Shown in pieces: positions 53,501 through 64,000 of a DNA stretch of 64,000 nucleotides (position 1 is the stretch's first letter; every line of letters begins with the position of its first letter). Both the position numbers and the translations under genes were made by a program. The stretch is taken from contig NW_023998464.1 in assembly GCF_014805625.2 (NCBI RefSeq), positions 8,341,813 through 8,405,812 of the forward strand, given 5' to 3'. The notes under the pieces are model-generated. The model was not told the DNA's origin and did not search any database. It was given only the letters and a program-made list of their open reading frames with translations. The DNA comes from Glossina fuscipes. Lineage: Eukaryota; Arthropoda; Insecta; Diptera; Glossinidae.

Positions 53501-53958
53501 TATATCTTCTTAAATATTTAACAGCGAAATATCTCTGTACGTTATATAGTAAATGTAAAATAAAGGAATACACTTTTGGATAATATAAACATGAATAAAA
53601 ACATCATAAATACGATTTTAATGCCCTGAAATAACGGCAACAACAATATGTCTAATATAGAAGCATATACAAGTACATGTAAATACATTATATACAAAAA
53701 GATGCTACAAACATAAATATATGTATAATAAAAAAAAAAAGTATTCTTATGTTTCTATACATATATACACATATACACAAATGTAAATACGAAAAGCCGT
53801 TTGAGATTGTATTCGTTATTGTTATTATAATTTTTTGCATTACTATGCTATTGTTTTGGTTGTAACTTTTCCTCTACTACGAATTATTAAACTATGACGC
53901 AATAGAAAAGAACTTACAAAAAATATGAATCATTCGAACAGATCTTTCACACGGCGAA
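50536..53958. other. Intergenic, nothing recognised
   Basis: AT-rich sequence up to the 3' end of the acyl-CoA oxidase gene. The stretch 53440-53830 is very AT-rich, with many TATA/TACA runs, and would include the 3' flank of that gene. Confidence 0.4.
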
Positions 53959-56900
53959 TTATAATTTAGATTTAAATTTCGGTATAACAATGTCTTGCCA
54001 CCAGGCGGGTCTTTCAAAGGCACCTTCATTGGTCATAAAAACATTCTGAAGATTTTCATATAAAAGACCATCAGACTTGCCAATCACCGAATTCAGCGCA
54101 AAATCGGGCGGCGCTAAAGCATCGGCTACTGACACAGAAATATCCTTCAGTTCGCCACACTTACTTAATAAACGCATTCTAATTAAATCGGCAAATTTTG
54201 AACTGTTAGCAAAACCACCCACGTAGTATGTAGTCATATGTTTATCCATGCACCACATGGAATACACTTCAAATATTAATCTAAGAATTGTTGAATATTC
54301 TAGGGTAATATCAGGTTGCTTGAAACGTTCTATAAAACGGGTCATGCAAAAATATTCCGCATATACTAAGGACACTTCTCCGGCTCCATAAACCTGAGCA
54401 TTATTGCGAGCATCGAAACGATTCAGACCATTTTGCATACCGTGGCTTATACGATTTGAAGTGGTTTCCAGCAAGTAGCACATCAACCATTCATAGCAAC
54501 GTATGATAACTACCGAAAAGAATTAAAGATAATCTGGTAAACCTAGAAATTCATCTATCTTGTCTGCTTACAATTCATTGATCCAATCGGGTCCTTCTCT
54601 AAAATATCTTCGTATTTTTGTTGTAATAGCTTTTTACGATTTCCCAAGAAATTAGCTGTGCCCACTGGACTTTCTACATTATTTGTCCATTGTCTTAGCA
54701 ACCAATTAGACGCTTGTTGTCCCAGCACATTGTTGTCTCCCTCGTATGTGCAACTGGGATCATGATCGTTTCGCAAATCACCTAATTTTGAGGCTTTAAG
54801 ATAACCATGGCCACCACAAGCTTCTCGTGCTTCCTGTATGGCATCACGTGCTGTCCACGTTATCATCGGCTTACACGATGATATAATCGCATGTATTTCG
54901 GAAACAATTTGTGTCTAAAAATAAATATATCCAAAAGCTTTACAAAGTTATTTTATGAAAGCTGTTCATAAGTAAATACCCATATATACTTTAACAGAAC
55001 AAGGAAAGTATACAACGTTTGTTATCCGTCATACACAACACAGACTCACTTTCCTTACCATTATTAATCGGTTTAGCCGCGTCCGTTTATCCGGTTCTCG
55101 CGCGTAAAATGGTTGATACAAAGATTCTAAAATGTATACGTTGTCATAATCAGAGAAATATGCGAAATCTAGTTAGCAGTGCTTTTCCTATCTCAATTTG
55201 CTCTTAACATTTTGAGCTAAATTGATATAAAAGACTCAAAAATGGTGTTTCAATGTGGGCATAATATGGCCGTAACAAACTCACGCTAATAAAAAATTAA
55301 AGAAGTCCAGGAAACGAAAATTTAAAAAATATTATTATATACTTATAATATATATAGTTATATACTTATATATAATTTATAATTATATACTATATATAAT
55401 TTGCAACTTTTTACGTGAAAATTCGATGCCAATTGTCCTTTCTAAACTTGGAGAATATTTGCGCATCATAAAGCAAATTTATAATATAAAATTGTCGCCT
55501 TCATATGAGCTGTCGTCATTTGTCGATTTAGCAATGAAAAGATTTGCCCGAGAGAACGTACCTTATTTAATCTTAACTTTACCTCACTTAACTTACTTAA
55601 CCTTACAATATGTAAATTATAAGGTCAGACGTTACTCGAGATTAAAAATAAATGCTAAACCTAACCTAATTACAGCCTTTTACTTGTTATTTAACGAGGT
55701 TCTTAAAATTGAATTGGAATTCCTTCAGTAGATACAAGGTCCTGAAGCTTGAGAACAATTATTGAGAACATATACGCTGTTTTCTCTAAGGAGCGATTAG
55801 ACAATATGCTTATATTCTCTACAGCGCCATTAGATTATACAAATACATGTTCAATTATTGAAAAATGTAAGCAAATGTGTGGAGGTTTATTCTCAAATGG
55901 GTTGAATTTTGCACTTAAACGCTTGGCATCTGTTTTTAAACCATAATCGCTCAACGCTGGCTCACGAGTTTCCTTTACTAAATCTTCTTTTAATAGATTG
56001 CTGTCAATTATACGTGAATTTATAGTTGTGCCTATTGTGGCAAAGTCTCCACTACCATTCGCTGGCGTATTCTGAGAAGCATTCGAAAGAGGGAAAGAGA
56101 GAAAGTTGCAAAAGCAACGGCAAATTTTTATGGTTAGTGGATGCGGTTAGTATGCTTACAGGCAAACGGAAGTCCATAACGTTGCTAGTTTCTGACAGTA
56201 GGAGTGCGCGCTCAAAGTCGGTGTTATGCCATGAAAGTGCAGTCAATGAGATCCATGATATTTGGTGTGAAATGACAGTAATTGTTTTTTAACGCTATAA
56301 ACTTCCCGACTATTCTCCACATCCACACAACGTATATCATATAATGTAATATAAGGCGATTCCCGCTGCAATGACGTCAGTAAGCTAGATCTTGTGTGAC
56401 ACCAACTCAACTGTAAATGGTTTTTCGCCGATCGGATTTGTTTAAGCGGTCTATCAATAGCACGCATGTTTTGTGCGATCTTGTTTGGCTTTTTGAAAAA
56501 TACTTTTGGATTACCTTGCGAAACATTGGCGATTGAATTACGAATCAATCATGTGTAACAAGTGAAAAAAATGAAATTGTGGCCTATTACTTCCATCCAT
56601 GGTTTCGAATTTGGATGTGAATCCACTGGTTCTCTTCTTAAAATTTACACAAAGCCTCCGCCAACGACTCATTTAATATATTGAACTCTCGTAACTCTTG
56701 TGAGTAAAATAAAAAGTTTTGTTTTAAAAACGCACTGTTAAAAAGTTCCCAACTACCCTACTTTTATGTTATCTTCGCTACCTATGGCTCTCAAATTATA
56801 CCTGCGGGTTCTAATCGTGCACACTCACCTTACAATTCATCGCATATGTATGTATTTGAAAACAAAATTATGACAATTTCCGAAAATTATTGAAGGTATT

Positions 56901-58444
56901 GTAATGTGTAATGATTAACTTGCTGACTTAATCTAATTGAAATGACAAAAGAAATTAAAATAATTATTTCGAATAACTTGAAAAGAAACAGGTAAGGAGA
57001 AGACGTTTCTTTGAAGCGTTTATGGAGCATGGGTTTTTGAAAATTATCATTTCTTAGTCGCTTAATTCGTCAAAAGCATTCCCTATCTTTTTAAAAATGC
57101 CTAATAAGGCTTCCTTTTATTAAAAAAACTTCAAAACGTTACCAGCAGTTCGAAGCCGTTGGAGTCGCCTTGCGATCGCTCAATGATTTTTAAATATTCG
57201 TTGGTTAATTCCTGAACAGCAATTTTTAAAACGCACGCAGCGGCTAGATAGGGAAATATTCGCCATTGCTAAGATAAAAATTTTATTATTAATTTTATTA
57301 AATATTTCAATGCTTGCAAAAACACCTACATGAAACTGATATTCTATTATAGGTATTTCAGGTCCATTACGTTCCGGGCCGAATTGTTTTCTTAAAGCTG
57401 CGTAACGGACTGCAATTACTACAGCACTAGAAAGTGTATTAACTGATTCTTGCATGATACCAATACGACCTGCTGAGAACGATTCTAAAGCGGCACCCAA
57501 AACTTTACCCGGTTCACTGAAGACACTTTCATAAATACCCTCTGGTGTAACATCACCAGTGCGATTTAATAGATTCTCGCGAGGTATGCGATAATTATTA
57601 AAAATAACGAAACCATTGTCGATGCCATTTAACCCGATTTTTTCACCGATGTCACCAACTAATAATCCGGGGTAAGGTTGTAACGTATTCGGATCTCGTA
57701 TAGGTATTAGGAAACCGTGCAAACCTTGATTTACGCCGTCCGGAGTGTGAAGGTTGGCGAAAGTCATTGCCACAGTGGCACTTTTACCTAAATTTCCCAC
57801 CCAGCACTTTGCGGCCTCAAAATCGGGTGTATTTATAACAAATTCTTGGGTAGTGGGATCATAAGTGGCCGTGGTGCGTATACTTTTTGTGTTGCTGCCG
57901 TGAGATACTTCGGTTATCGCTAAGCAGGTGACAATTTCGCGATGCCAAGCCGCTTCATAATACTTCTTATGACGTTCTGTACCCATGGCACGAATGGCGT
58001 TATTAAATAAACCCACGCCTAAAGCGATTTTCACCGACAAGCTGGGGCAGTACACATGCAATGCCTCGTTAATGCTCATTAAATATTTGGTTTTCTCGCA
58101 AAATGATTTCTCTTCAATTTCTTTAGGAACTAAATCCAATTGTTTCATACGATTGGTCTGCATAGCACAAATGCGTTTTTGTTCGTCGGTGGGTAAAGTA
58201 GAAATGGGCTGAGAGAATAAGGGGTCATGCTCCAAGATTTTCCAAACTTTATACTGCAAATGAAAACTTGAAAAAATGAAGAAAACTTTCGTATAAAGCA
58301 ATCACTTACCTTAATCCGTAATGATTGCTCGTTTTCAAAAATAAGTCTTAAATGTTTCCAATCGAAATTTGCGCGTTTACGATATGCACATAGTGGTCCT
58401 TTAGGAAGATCAGGTATAAAGGAAGTGTCCACATTTTGCGCCAT
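53959..58444 (-). CDS. Acox3: Peroxisomal acyl-CoA oxidase, ACOX3-like, 692 aa
   Basis: Five exons on the minus strand: 58444-58310, 58253-57330, 57268-57143, 54914-54572 and 54509-53959, in phases 0, 0, 0, 1, giving 2079 nt. The enzyme oxidises acyl-CoA to trans-2-enoyl-CoA with FAD and makes H2O2, the first step of peroxisomal beta-oxidation. Visible marks are the N-terminal domain, the FAD/acyl-CoA-binding T-E-V-S-H-G-S-N and A-K-C-W-V-G-N-L-G-K (about residues 130-180), R-K-Q-F-G-P (about 338), and A-C-G-G-H-G-Y at 427-433. T-Y-E-G-D-N follows, with the expected catalytic Glu at 453. The last three residues are S-K-L, the type 1 peroxisomal import signal. A-P-P-D-F-A-L-N-S-x-I-G near the C-terminus fits ACOX3 (branched-chain, pristanoyl-type) rather than ACOX1. 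The length is normal and the gene looks intact. Intron 3 (54915-57142) is large and carries coding-like debris. Confidence 0.95.
55868..56548 (-). pseudogene. Coding-like remnant inside the acyl-CoA oxidase intron, unidentified
   Basis: Three adjoining minus-strand frames (56548-56243, 56246-56052, about 56051-55868) have protein-like composition and join only by frameshift. Examples are S-P-Y-I-T-L-Y-D-I-R-C-V-D-V-E-N, then L-L-L-S-E-T-S-N-V-M-D-F-R-L-P-V, then E-P-A-L-S-D-Y-G-L-K-T-D-A-K-R-L. It lies in intron 3 of the host gene on the same strand, with no splice signals of its own. A decayed retrocopy or an unrecognised transposon piece would both fit. Confidence 0.3.
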
Positions 58445-58498
58445 TGCTTATAATCTTGTTGTACTAGTCGTTAACTGTTCAAAGATTCAATAACGTAT

Positions 58499-58532
58499 GA
58501 AAAAGTTGAAGTTATTTAACTTCAACTTTTTC
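58499..58532. promoter_or_regulatory. Perfect 16-bp inverted repeat upstream of acyl-CoA oxidase
   Basis: The arms gaaaaagttgaagtta and taacttcaactttttc are separated by two T. The palindrome lies 55-88 bases upstream of the minus-strand ATG at 58444, so it is in the 5' UTR or core promoter. It could form a hairpin in RNA or bind a dimeric regulator. The function is inferred only from its position. Confidence 0.55.
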
Positions 58533-59465
58533 TTTTCAAGACGACGGCGATGACCTTAATTTGATTTACGTATAAGTGCATAAGCTTTTAAGCATATATA
58601 GTATTTGCATATCAATACTTAATCAGCTTCATATATTTGGGAGCATATGTGTGTTTACTACCTTTATAACCTAAGAAGCCATACAACTTTATTTGTAAAT
58701 CGTTTTCGGTCTACTAACAAAACCATAAAAACATTTAAAATACAATAAAACAAAGTAACATTTATGATGTGGGTTCCATTAAGATTTCCGATATTTACTT
58801 ATTGATCACTATCAATAAACCAATATGCGACGATAATGAAAAATGCACGTCAAGTGCTAGTTAACAGTAAAAATACTATAAAAAATTTTTTTAACGCAGC
58901 TTCAATTAGACTCATGTGTATTTAATGAACCACCAACAATTACATAACCGGCAGTTATTAAGAACTGTATCGTCATTTCTAAAGAGAGTAAATTTTTCTC
59001 ATGCAATCGTTGATAATGTACAAATTCTGTGTACACGTGCTTGCAACTACTCTCCTTCTATCCCTTTCTCATTTCTAAATAAGTAAATAAAAGCAGAAAT
59101 ATTGTTATGAAGTTACAACAATGCTAAGCAATGCATGCACGCTCAACATTTTTGTGTTCATTGTTAAATTACTATTAAGCAAAGTAACGCTTCTGCATTA
59201 ATATCCTCTTGCGTGAGCGCTCAACTTTCTTTCGTTTTCCTTCTTTCCTGTTATCCTCATTATCTTTTGAAGTGAATAGTTGCATAACAGATCTTACAAG
59301 TAATGCTATGCAAACCTTTTAATTGTAGGCGGGTGTTTTAACTGAATGAAAAGCAAAGCGAACATACCCAAATGTAAAGTGTTTTCCAAATCTTATTTAT
59401 TTGTCTTTTTGAATAACTAACACTCTAAATACTATTTTAAATACTCTTTAAAACATGTAGATCGA

Positions 59466-59501
<36 letters not shown>

Positions 59502-60748
59502 CAAACTTGCTAGTAACAGCTACTATGCCTATGACCGCAACTTTCCTCTGTAAGCTTGTAATAGACCACAAAAGTTAGCTGCCAAATTTTCCTCTCTTAA
59601 CATTTCTTTCCGCTTTTCTAATTTTTTTTTCACTTTTACCTCTTTTATTTGCAGAAATTTTAAGCAAAATCGATATCTTGATTGATTTTCTGAGAAGAAA
59701 CCATTCACAATAGGGTTTGCATAACTAAAAATTCAATCAAGTATTGTTTAATGCATCTTTAAAGTAGGGATATTGATTATTATTATTATTATTATTTTTT
59801 TAGTTTGTTGAGTAGAGATGGACTAAGCCAATAGATTTGTAGCCTATATGTCCTAGGGATGTTGATTATGTACAATTTAGTTAAGTAGCTTTTATCTCCG
59901 AGACGTGACTTAAAAGTCATTTAAACTGGATTATGTGTGGGTTTTCTCATTTGATAATCATTTCGAAAAAGTACAGGAGCAATAACAACAAAGTCATAAG
60001 AAATAAGTAAAACAAAGGTAAGTTTACAACAATCATAGTAACATTTTGTTTGCGTATATTTTGTTGTTACTTTTTGTTCTAGGTTTGCTTAGATATAAGG
60101 GAAAAAGGAACTTGGATTGCAGTGCCCGTGCAAAAGACCGTAAAAGGACCAAGCGAGCAAACATAGACTGGACGAAGAGAAATTTGTTGAACTTATAAAT
60201 TTAGAGGCGGCAGTCAGTTGCGACGGAAATTTGCGTATATTTGACGCACCACCTAAAACTTTTACAAACTATTATAACGTTCAATACCTCAAAAAAAGCA
60301 AGGAAATTATCAAAAAAATATTCCTTTATTTGGCTACTAGTGCACTTATGCAATTGATTATCACTGGCGTAACTTGCGACCCGTTTGGTTTGATGTATTT
60401 TATATATTTATATATATTTAGATAGATATATATTGGCAGGAATATGTCTATGTATGCTCTTTGGGGTTATATTTATATAATATATTTTTTTTGCCCTATA
60501 ATGTAAAACGGTTTCTTTTTCTGCGCTTTGTCATTGAAACCCTTTATCTATTTTGTCTACATTTTTTTATAACCGCGGCCTAGAAAGAAAGTTCGGTAGA
60601 TTTGCCCTTTCATCCTGGAAAGATAGATGAAATTGTTAGCTAATGTGCTGCAATTTGTGTCTAAATATCATTTCATACTAAGAAAAAGCACAAATCGAAT
60701 GTTAGTTTTATTTTATTTTGTAAATGATTTTTAATTAAATTAACATTT
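58533..60748. other. Intergenic upstream of acyl-CoA oxidase
   Basis: No gene was supported. A TA microsatellite is listed separately. A short (ATT)6-7 run at 59774-59797 could be the tail of a LINE or SINE fragment, but no shared 3' block adjoins it. Confidence 0.4.
59468..59500. repeat. TA microsatellite
   Basis: A (TA) run of about 15-16 units. Confidence 0.9.
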
Positions 60749-60948
60749 ATTCAATTTTACCATTTTTCAATTGCTCTTAGATGTTGCCAAATACAGACTA
60801 ACTTTGTCAATTATTCTCAATTGTAAACAAATTCGGACGGACTTTTTGAATTACTCTCAAATGCAGCCAATTTGGGAGGGGCTCTTTGAATTACTCTCAG
60901 ATGCAGCTAATTTGGAACGGGCTTTTTGGACAATTCTAAAATCAGCTT
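60749..60948 (+). repeat. 40-bp minisatellite, five units, made from LINE sequence
   Basis: Five consecutive 40-base units start at 60749, 60789, 60829, 60869 and 60909. They share aattnctct...gatgcagcc-type sequence and differ by point changes only, so the register is exact. The last unit (aatttggaacgggctttttg...) aligns with about 24948-24990 of the I-like LINE and runs directly into the LINE 3' fragment. The array therefore arose by tandem amplification of a LINE segment. Confidence 0.85.
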
Positions 60949-61115
60949 CAGAACCGAATATAAATTCAATATATTACTTTATTAATACTACTAAGCTCAT
61001 TATCTAATGTACATTTATTTATATTAGAGCCGATGGCCTGTGCTGCTAGTGCTCAATGTCCTTTTTTTAGTCTAAGAATTTATTTCATTAGTCTAAAATA
61101 ATAATAATAATAATA
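60909..61115 (+). mobile_element. 5'-truncated 3' end of the I-like LINE
   Basis: This matches about 24945-25146. It has the end of ORF2 (I-Y-Y-F-I-N-T-T-K-L-I-I, stop at 61005-61007), then gagccgatggcctgtgctgc, then agtctaagaatttatttcat and (TAA)n to about 61115. It is a dead copy, with the minisatellite at its 5' side. Confidence 0.88.
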
Positions 61116-61699
61116 TTTCCTGAATAGACTTAAGTTTGTTTGTCCATTTGTCCGTCTGATTTCTGTTCATGTATTTATGCATTCAACCTATACGCTGAGC
61201 AAATTATTTTCAATTTTTCAATTTTCTTTTGATTGGAAGATTTTGTTGAAAGTGACTAAATCAGCTCGTTTTTATAGCAGTTCCCTATTTAAAATGTTAC
61301 TTTGGAGATCTCGTTTGTGGAATGGTGCAGAGTAGTTATCAATCGTTTTCGCCAAATATGTAAGGTTTTAACTTGCGCCCTAGCCAAGGTAATTGCGAAA
61401 TACGCCGAAATTCATCTATGGCATTAAAACCACAAATGAGAAATCCGCTGTAGCGAAAAGATTATAGCATTGCCAGAGTAATGACATATTCGTTAAGAAC
61501 AAAGACATTCGAAAGACTTAGGCCATTAGGAATTCTATTCATTTTTTTAAATATTTATCATTAAAATTAAAACTGACCAGCTATGTCAATATAAAACCCG
61601 AATTTGCTCACCGACAGCCATAGCTGTCAAGCCGCATACCACTAGCGTCGTTTTCCTACGGATATCTGCTTACTTGAAACTCTTAAAGTCTACGGTGGG

Positions 61700-62290
61700 C
61701 ATGCTTTTTGTAAACCACAACGCTTTAAGTGATATAAAAAATTTATAATTGGACATTTTGATGTGGGAAGCGAAGAACATGAAAGACCTTGTCGAAAGAG
61801 TTTGAGGCTGGCAAATTGCAAGCATGGTTAGATGAGACGCTTAAGCATAACAACAACTCGCGCATCAATTAAACATGACAAGCGACAAAAGAAGCTGTCT
61901 TGATAAAAGACACAGGCAAGATTCAGAAATATTCAGAATAAAAAAAACAGAACGAAAAAACAGAAAAACTTTTCCGAAAGCAAAAGGCAGTAATTTGTTC
62001 AACGAATTGTAGCTGGCGATAAAAATTTGATATACTTTGAACAAACTGATTACACTTGACGTAAAAGATCATGGATAACTCCAAGCGATATCGACTGCAA
62101 AACCATGGAAGACAAGATTCTGTGTTTAATAGGATCAGAAATCTGTGATCAACTAACACTTGACGTTACCGGCAACAAACGCTCTTTTGAATCAAGCTTT
62201 ACATGAAGAATATCAAACAAGGTAGCAATCAAATCAAAGAGTTAACATGGTATTTGGATTGATCAAAATTCGGTGACAAACATGATGTTT
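61700..62290 (+). mobile_element. mariner transposase relic, N-terminal half
   Basis: Readable pieces are G-H-F-D-V-G-S-E-E-H-E-R-P-C-R-K (about 61755-61800) with E-A-G-K-L-Q-A-W-L-D-E-T (about 61805-61840), corresponding to the paired helix-turn-helix region. Then come K-D-T-G-K-I-Q-K (about 61905-61928) and L-I-Y-F-E-Q..R-K-R-S-W-I-T-P-S-D (about 62025-62085), the stretch after the first catalytic Asp. The first Asp box itself is degraded, and the last two aspartates are missing. It differs from the relic at 35855-36425. Confidence 0.7.
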
Positions 62291-64000
62291 ATTAACGTGT
62301 TTTGTGTTTTATGTGTCTTCCATTAGCTCTCTACACTAGCACCACCTTACCGTGATTACACCCATAATCTAATTCTCTCCGTTTACTTATCCACTGGGAC
62401 GAAAGATGTATATGTAAAGTTTAATTATGCATATGGACACATATAATATAATTAAAGGTTTAATGCACGGAAATACGTTAATGCACACCTTGGAAACACT
62501 TGTTGTTTAGGAAATTAATTAGTTCTATTTTACGATTAAGCTTGGAGGGTGATAAAGCCTTAGCTGTTCTCTAAAGACAATTATTATTTTTATACTCTAC
62601 AGCGCGTACGTTGCAAGAGTATACTAAGTTTATGTTAGATCCATCTTTTATTCATAATCACTTTCTGAATCGATCTAAGCTTGTCTGTCCGCCTTCTTTT
62701 TTTGTGCTCAACCAAGTCGCAATTTTTACACCGACATGTTTTAAACCAAGGACGAACGGCTTTGAAAATTGTCGGAATTGGACCACTTCTTCGACTACTT
62801 TCCTTATAACATTTTATTTTGAAAAGTCATCATATGAATATCTGTACGTAGAATGATGTGAGGTATTTAATGGTGATCCGTATCCCACTATAGCGTTTTC
62901 CACTATTTTTTCAAATTTTTGTAGGAATAACTGAATTTAAACCACCAGTATTTTTAATTCTTATATATGTTTCCCCAAAGGTAAAGCTCGAAAAACTACT
63001 CATAATTTGTATGTAGGTCCTGTTATCACCATATTATCAAAGGCGGTCAATTCATCCAATTCGGCAATTGTAGCCATTGACTTGTAATAAGAATTTTTTT
63101 TTCATGGAGAGTAGATGCGATACTCACAACAGCTTTCTCTTGTCAAATTTTTATGCAAAATAGTAAATACTCAGCCTTTCCATATGTTCACGATGTCACC
63201 GATCTCTTGCAAAGTCTCTAATTAATTATCGAGTATACTTTTACGGATTTTTTAATGTTTTCTGTTCACTGCGTTAAACATCATTTGCATCCGCACGATC
63301 TCGTTTAAAACCAAAAGATCGCTGACAAGTTCCTGTTTTCAAAGGAGAAGAGTTGCCAGAATTCTTTTCAAGTATATTTTTCTATTAAAAAGCGTAACAT
63401 TCGAACTTTTGACTCTTTTATATAACATGAGCTAGAAGTGGCGTCTATGTGCCGGTACCAGAAATTATTAACTGATGTCATATGTAGTACTCGCAGCGGT
63501 CGGGATAAGAAGTAATCGCACGATATAGTGCACAAGTAATGCGCTGCTACATACTATTAGGTTGGAAGGAAAGTTCTGCCAAACTTTACGTAAAACGTTT
63601 CCAATAAAATCTTCAATTTTTAGTATGATGTCTTCTTCAGCTGTCATCAGGCGTCGACTCGCTCTGCATTGCAAACTGGCTAGATACGGGTTACCCTCCA
63701 CCATGGATCGTTAATTGCCATTGCCTCCCAGGTCAGCCTTCTTCTGAAAATGGTAGATCGCCCTGGGCCGAATAGTTACAACTTCACCTGCCAGCCAATG
63801 TGTTGTTTCCTTTGTGGAACTCATACCAAATGCAATGTCTTAATTACCCTTTATCCACTGCACACACTGTGCCCTGCGCAAGAAACTGATAAAGGATATT
63901 GAAAGCAGGCCTCTTATATATGCGGGAGACACGCTAAATAATGAAACTCTATATGACACATTTTATTCGCTTAGCTTGACCTAACAAGGAAAATTACCTA
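62291..64000. other. Intergenic, nothing firmly recognised
   Basis: A mariner-end-like string (ttaggttggaaggaaagttc) occurs near 63558 without an adjoining transposase. The sequence after 63700 is GC-richer and may be part of another repeat, but no frame is readable. Confidence 0.35.

Noticed and set aside
63555..63580. mariner terminal repeat (ttaggttgg...)
   Set aside because: There is no transposase remnant beside it and no partner repeat, so a short chance match is possible.
1..64000. Bacterial-type systems (CRISPR arrays, operons, prophage)
   Set aside because: Intron structure, LINE/SINE/mariner content and codon context are those of an insect nuclear genome.

Overview
The window is AT-rich, intron-containing insect DNA, most likely from a higher fly (brachyceran Diptera; a calyptrate would fit). 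The basis is short phase-consistent introns with GT..AG ends, gene families that read best against fly homologues, an I-like LINE with a (TAA)n 3' end, two mariner relics and a copia relic. Species is not determinable from the sequence alone. There is one 10-N assembly gap at 50526-50535.

Five genes can be supported, all in the second half. At 28972-30835 (+) lies a four-exon gene for a 311-residue secreted protein with an acidic N-terminal part and a Tyr/Arg-rich C-terminal part. Converging on it, 31141-34849 (-) encodes a 616-residue secreted Gly/Ser-rich repeat protein in seven exons, two of which are microexons of 16 and 18 nt. At 40388-40890 (+) are the last three coding exons of the complex I subunit NDUFA8 (fly ND-19), with an in-frame TAG before the usual C-terminus and no recognisable first exon. 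At 41914-42863 (-) is a five-exon, 220-residue secreted protein whose C-terminus is related to that of the 31141-34849 protein. At 53959-58444 (-) is a complete five-exon peroxisomal acyl-CoA oxidase, closest to ACOX3 and ending in SKL.

The first 27 kb is a graveyard of transposons: fragments of an I-like LINE (1576-1893 and a 3.8-kb copy at 21349-25146), a second LINE type (5325-7140, with a 3'-end fragment at 16845-17160), a copia relic (15480-16830), and three copies of a tRNA-derived SINE (two nested at 10620-10988, one at 16957-17110). The SINE and the I-like LINE share their last ~80 bases and their (TAA)n tail, which suggests the LINE mobilises the SINE. Further mobile DNA lies at 35855-36425 and 61700-62290 (mariner), 38228-39960 (a decayed transposase-like unit) and 60749-61115 (a LINE 3' fragment with a 40-bp minisatellite).

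The rest, notably 7.1-10.6, 11.0-15.2, 17.2-21.3, 25.2-28.9 and 42.9-53.9 kb, shows no supportable gene. Gene models were assembled by eye from splice signals and reading phase. No searches were run, and family names rest on recalled homology.
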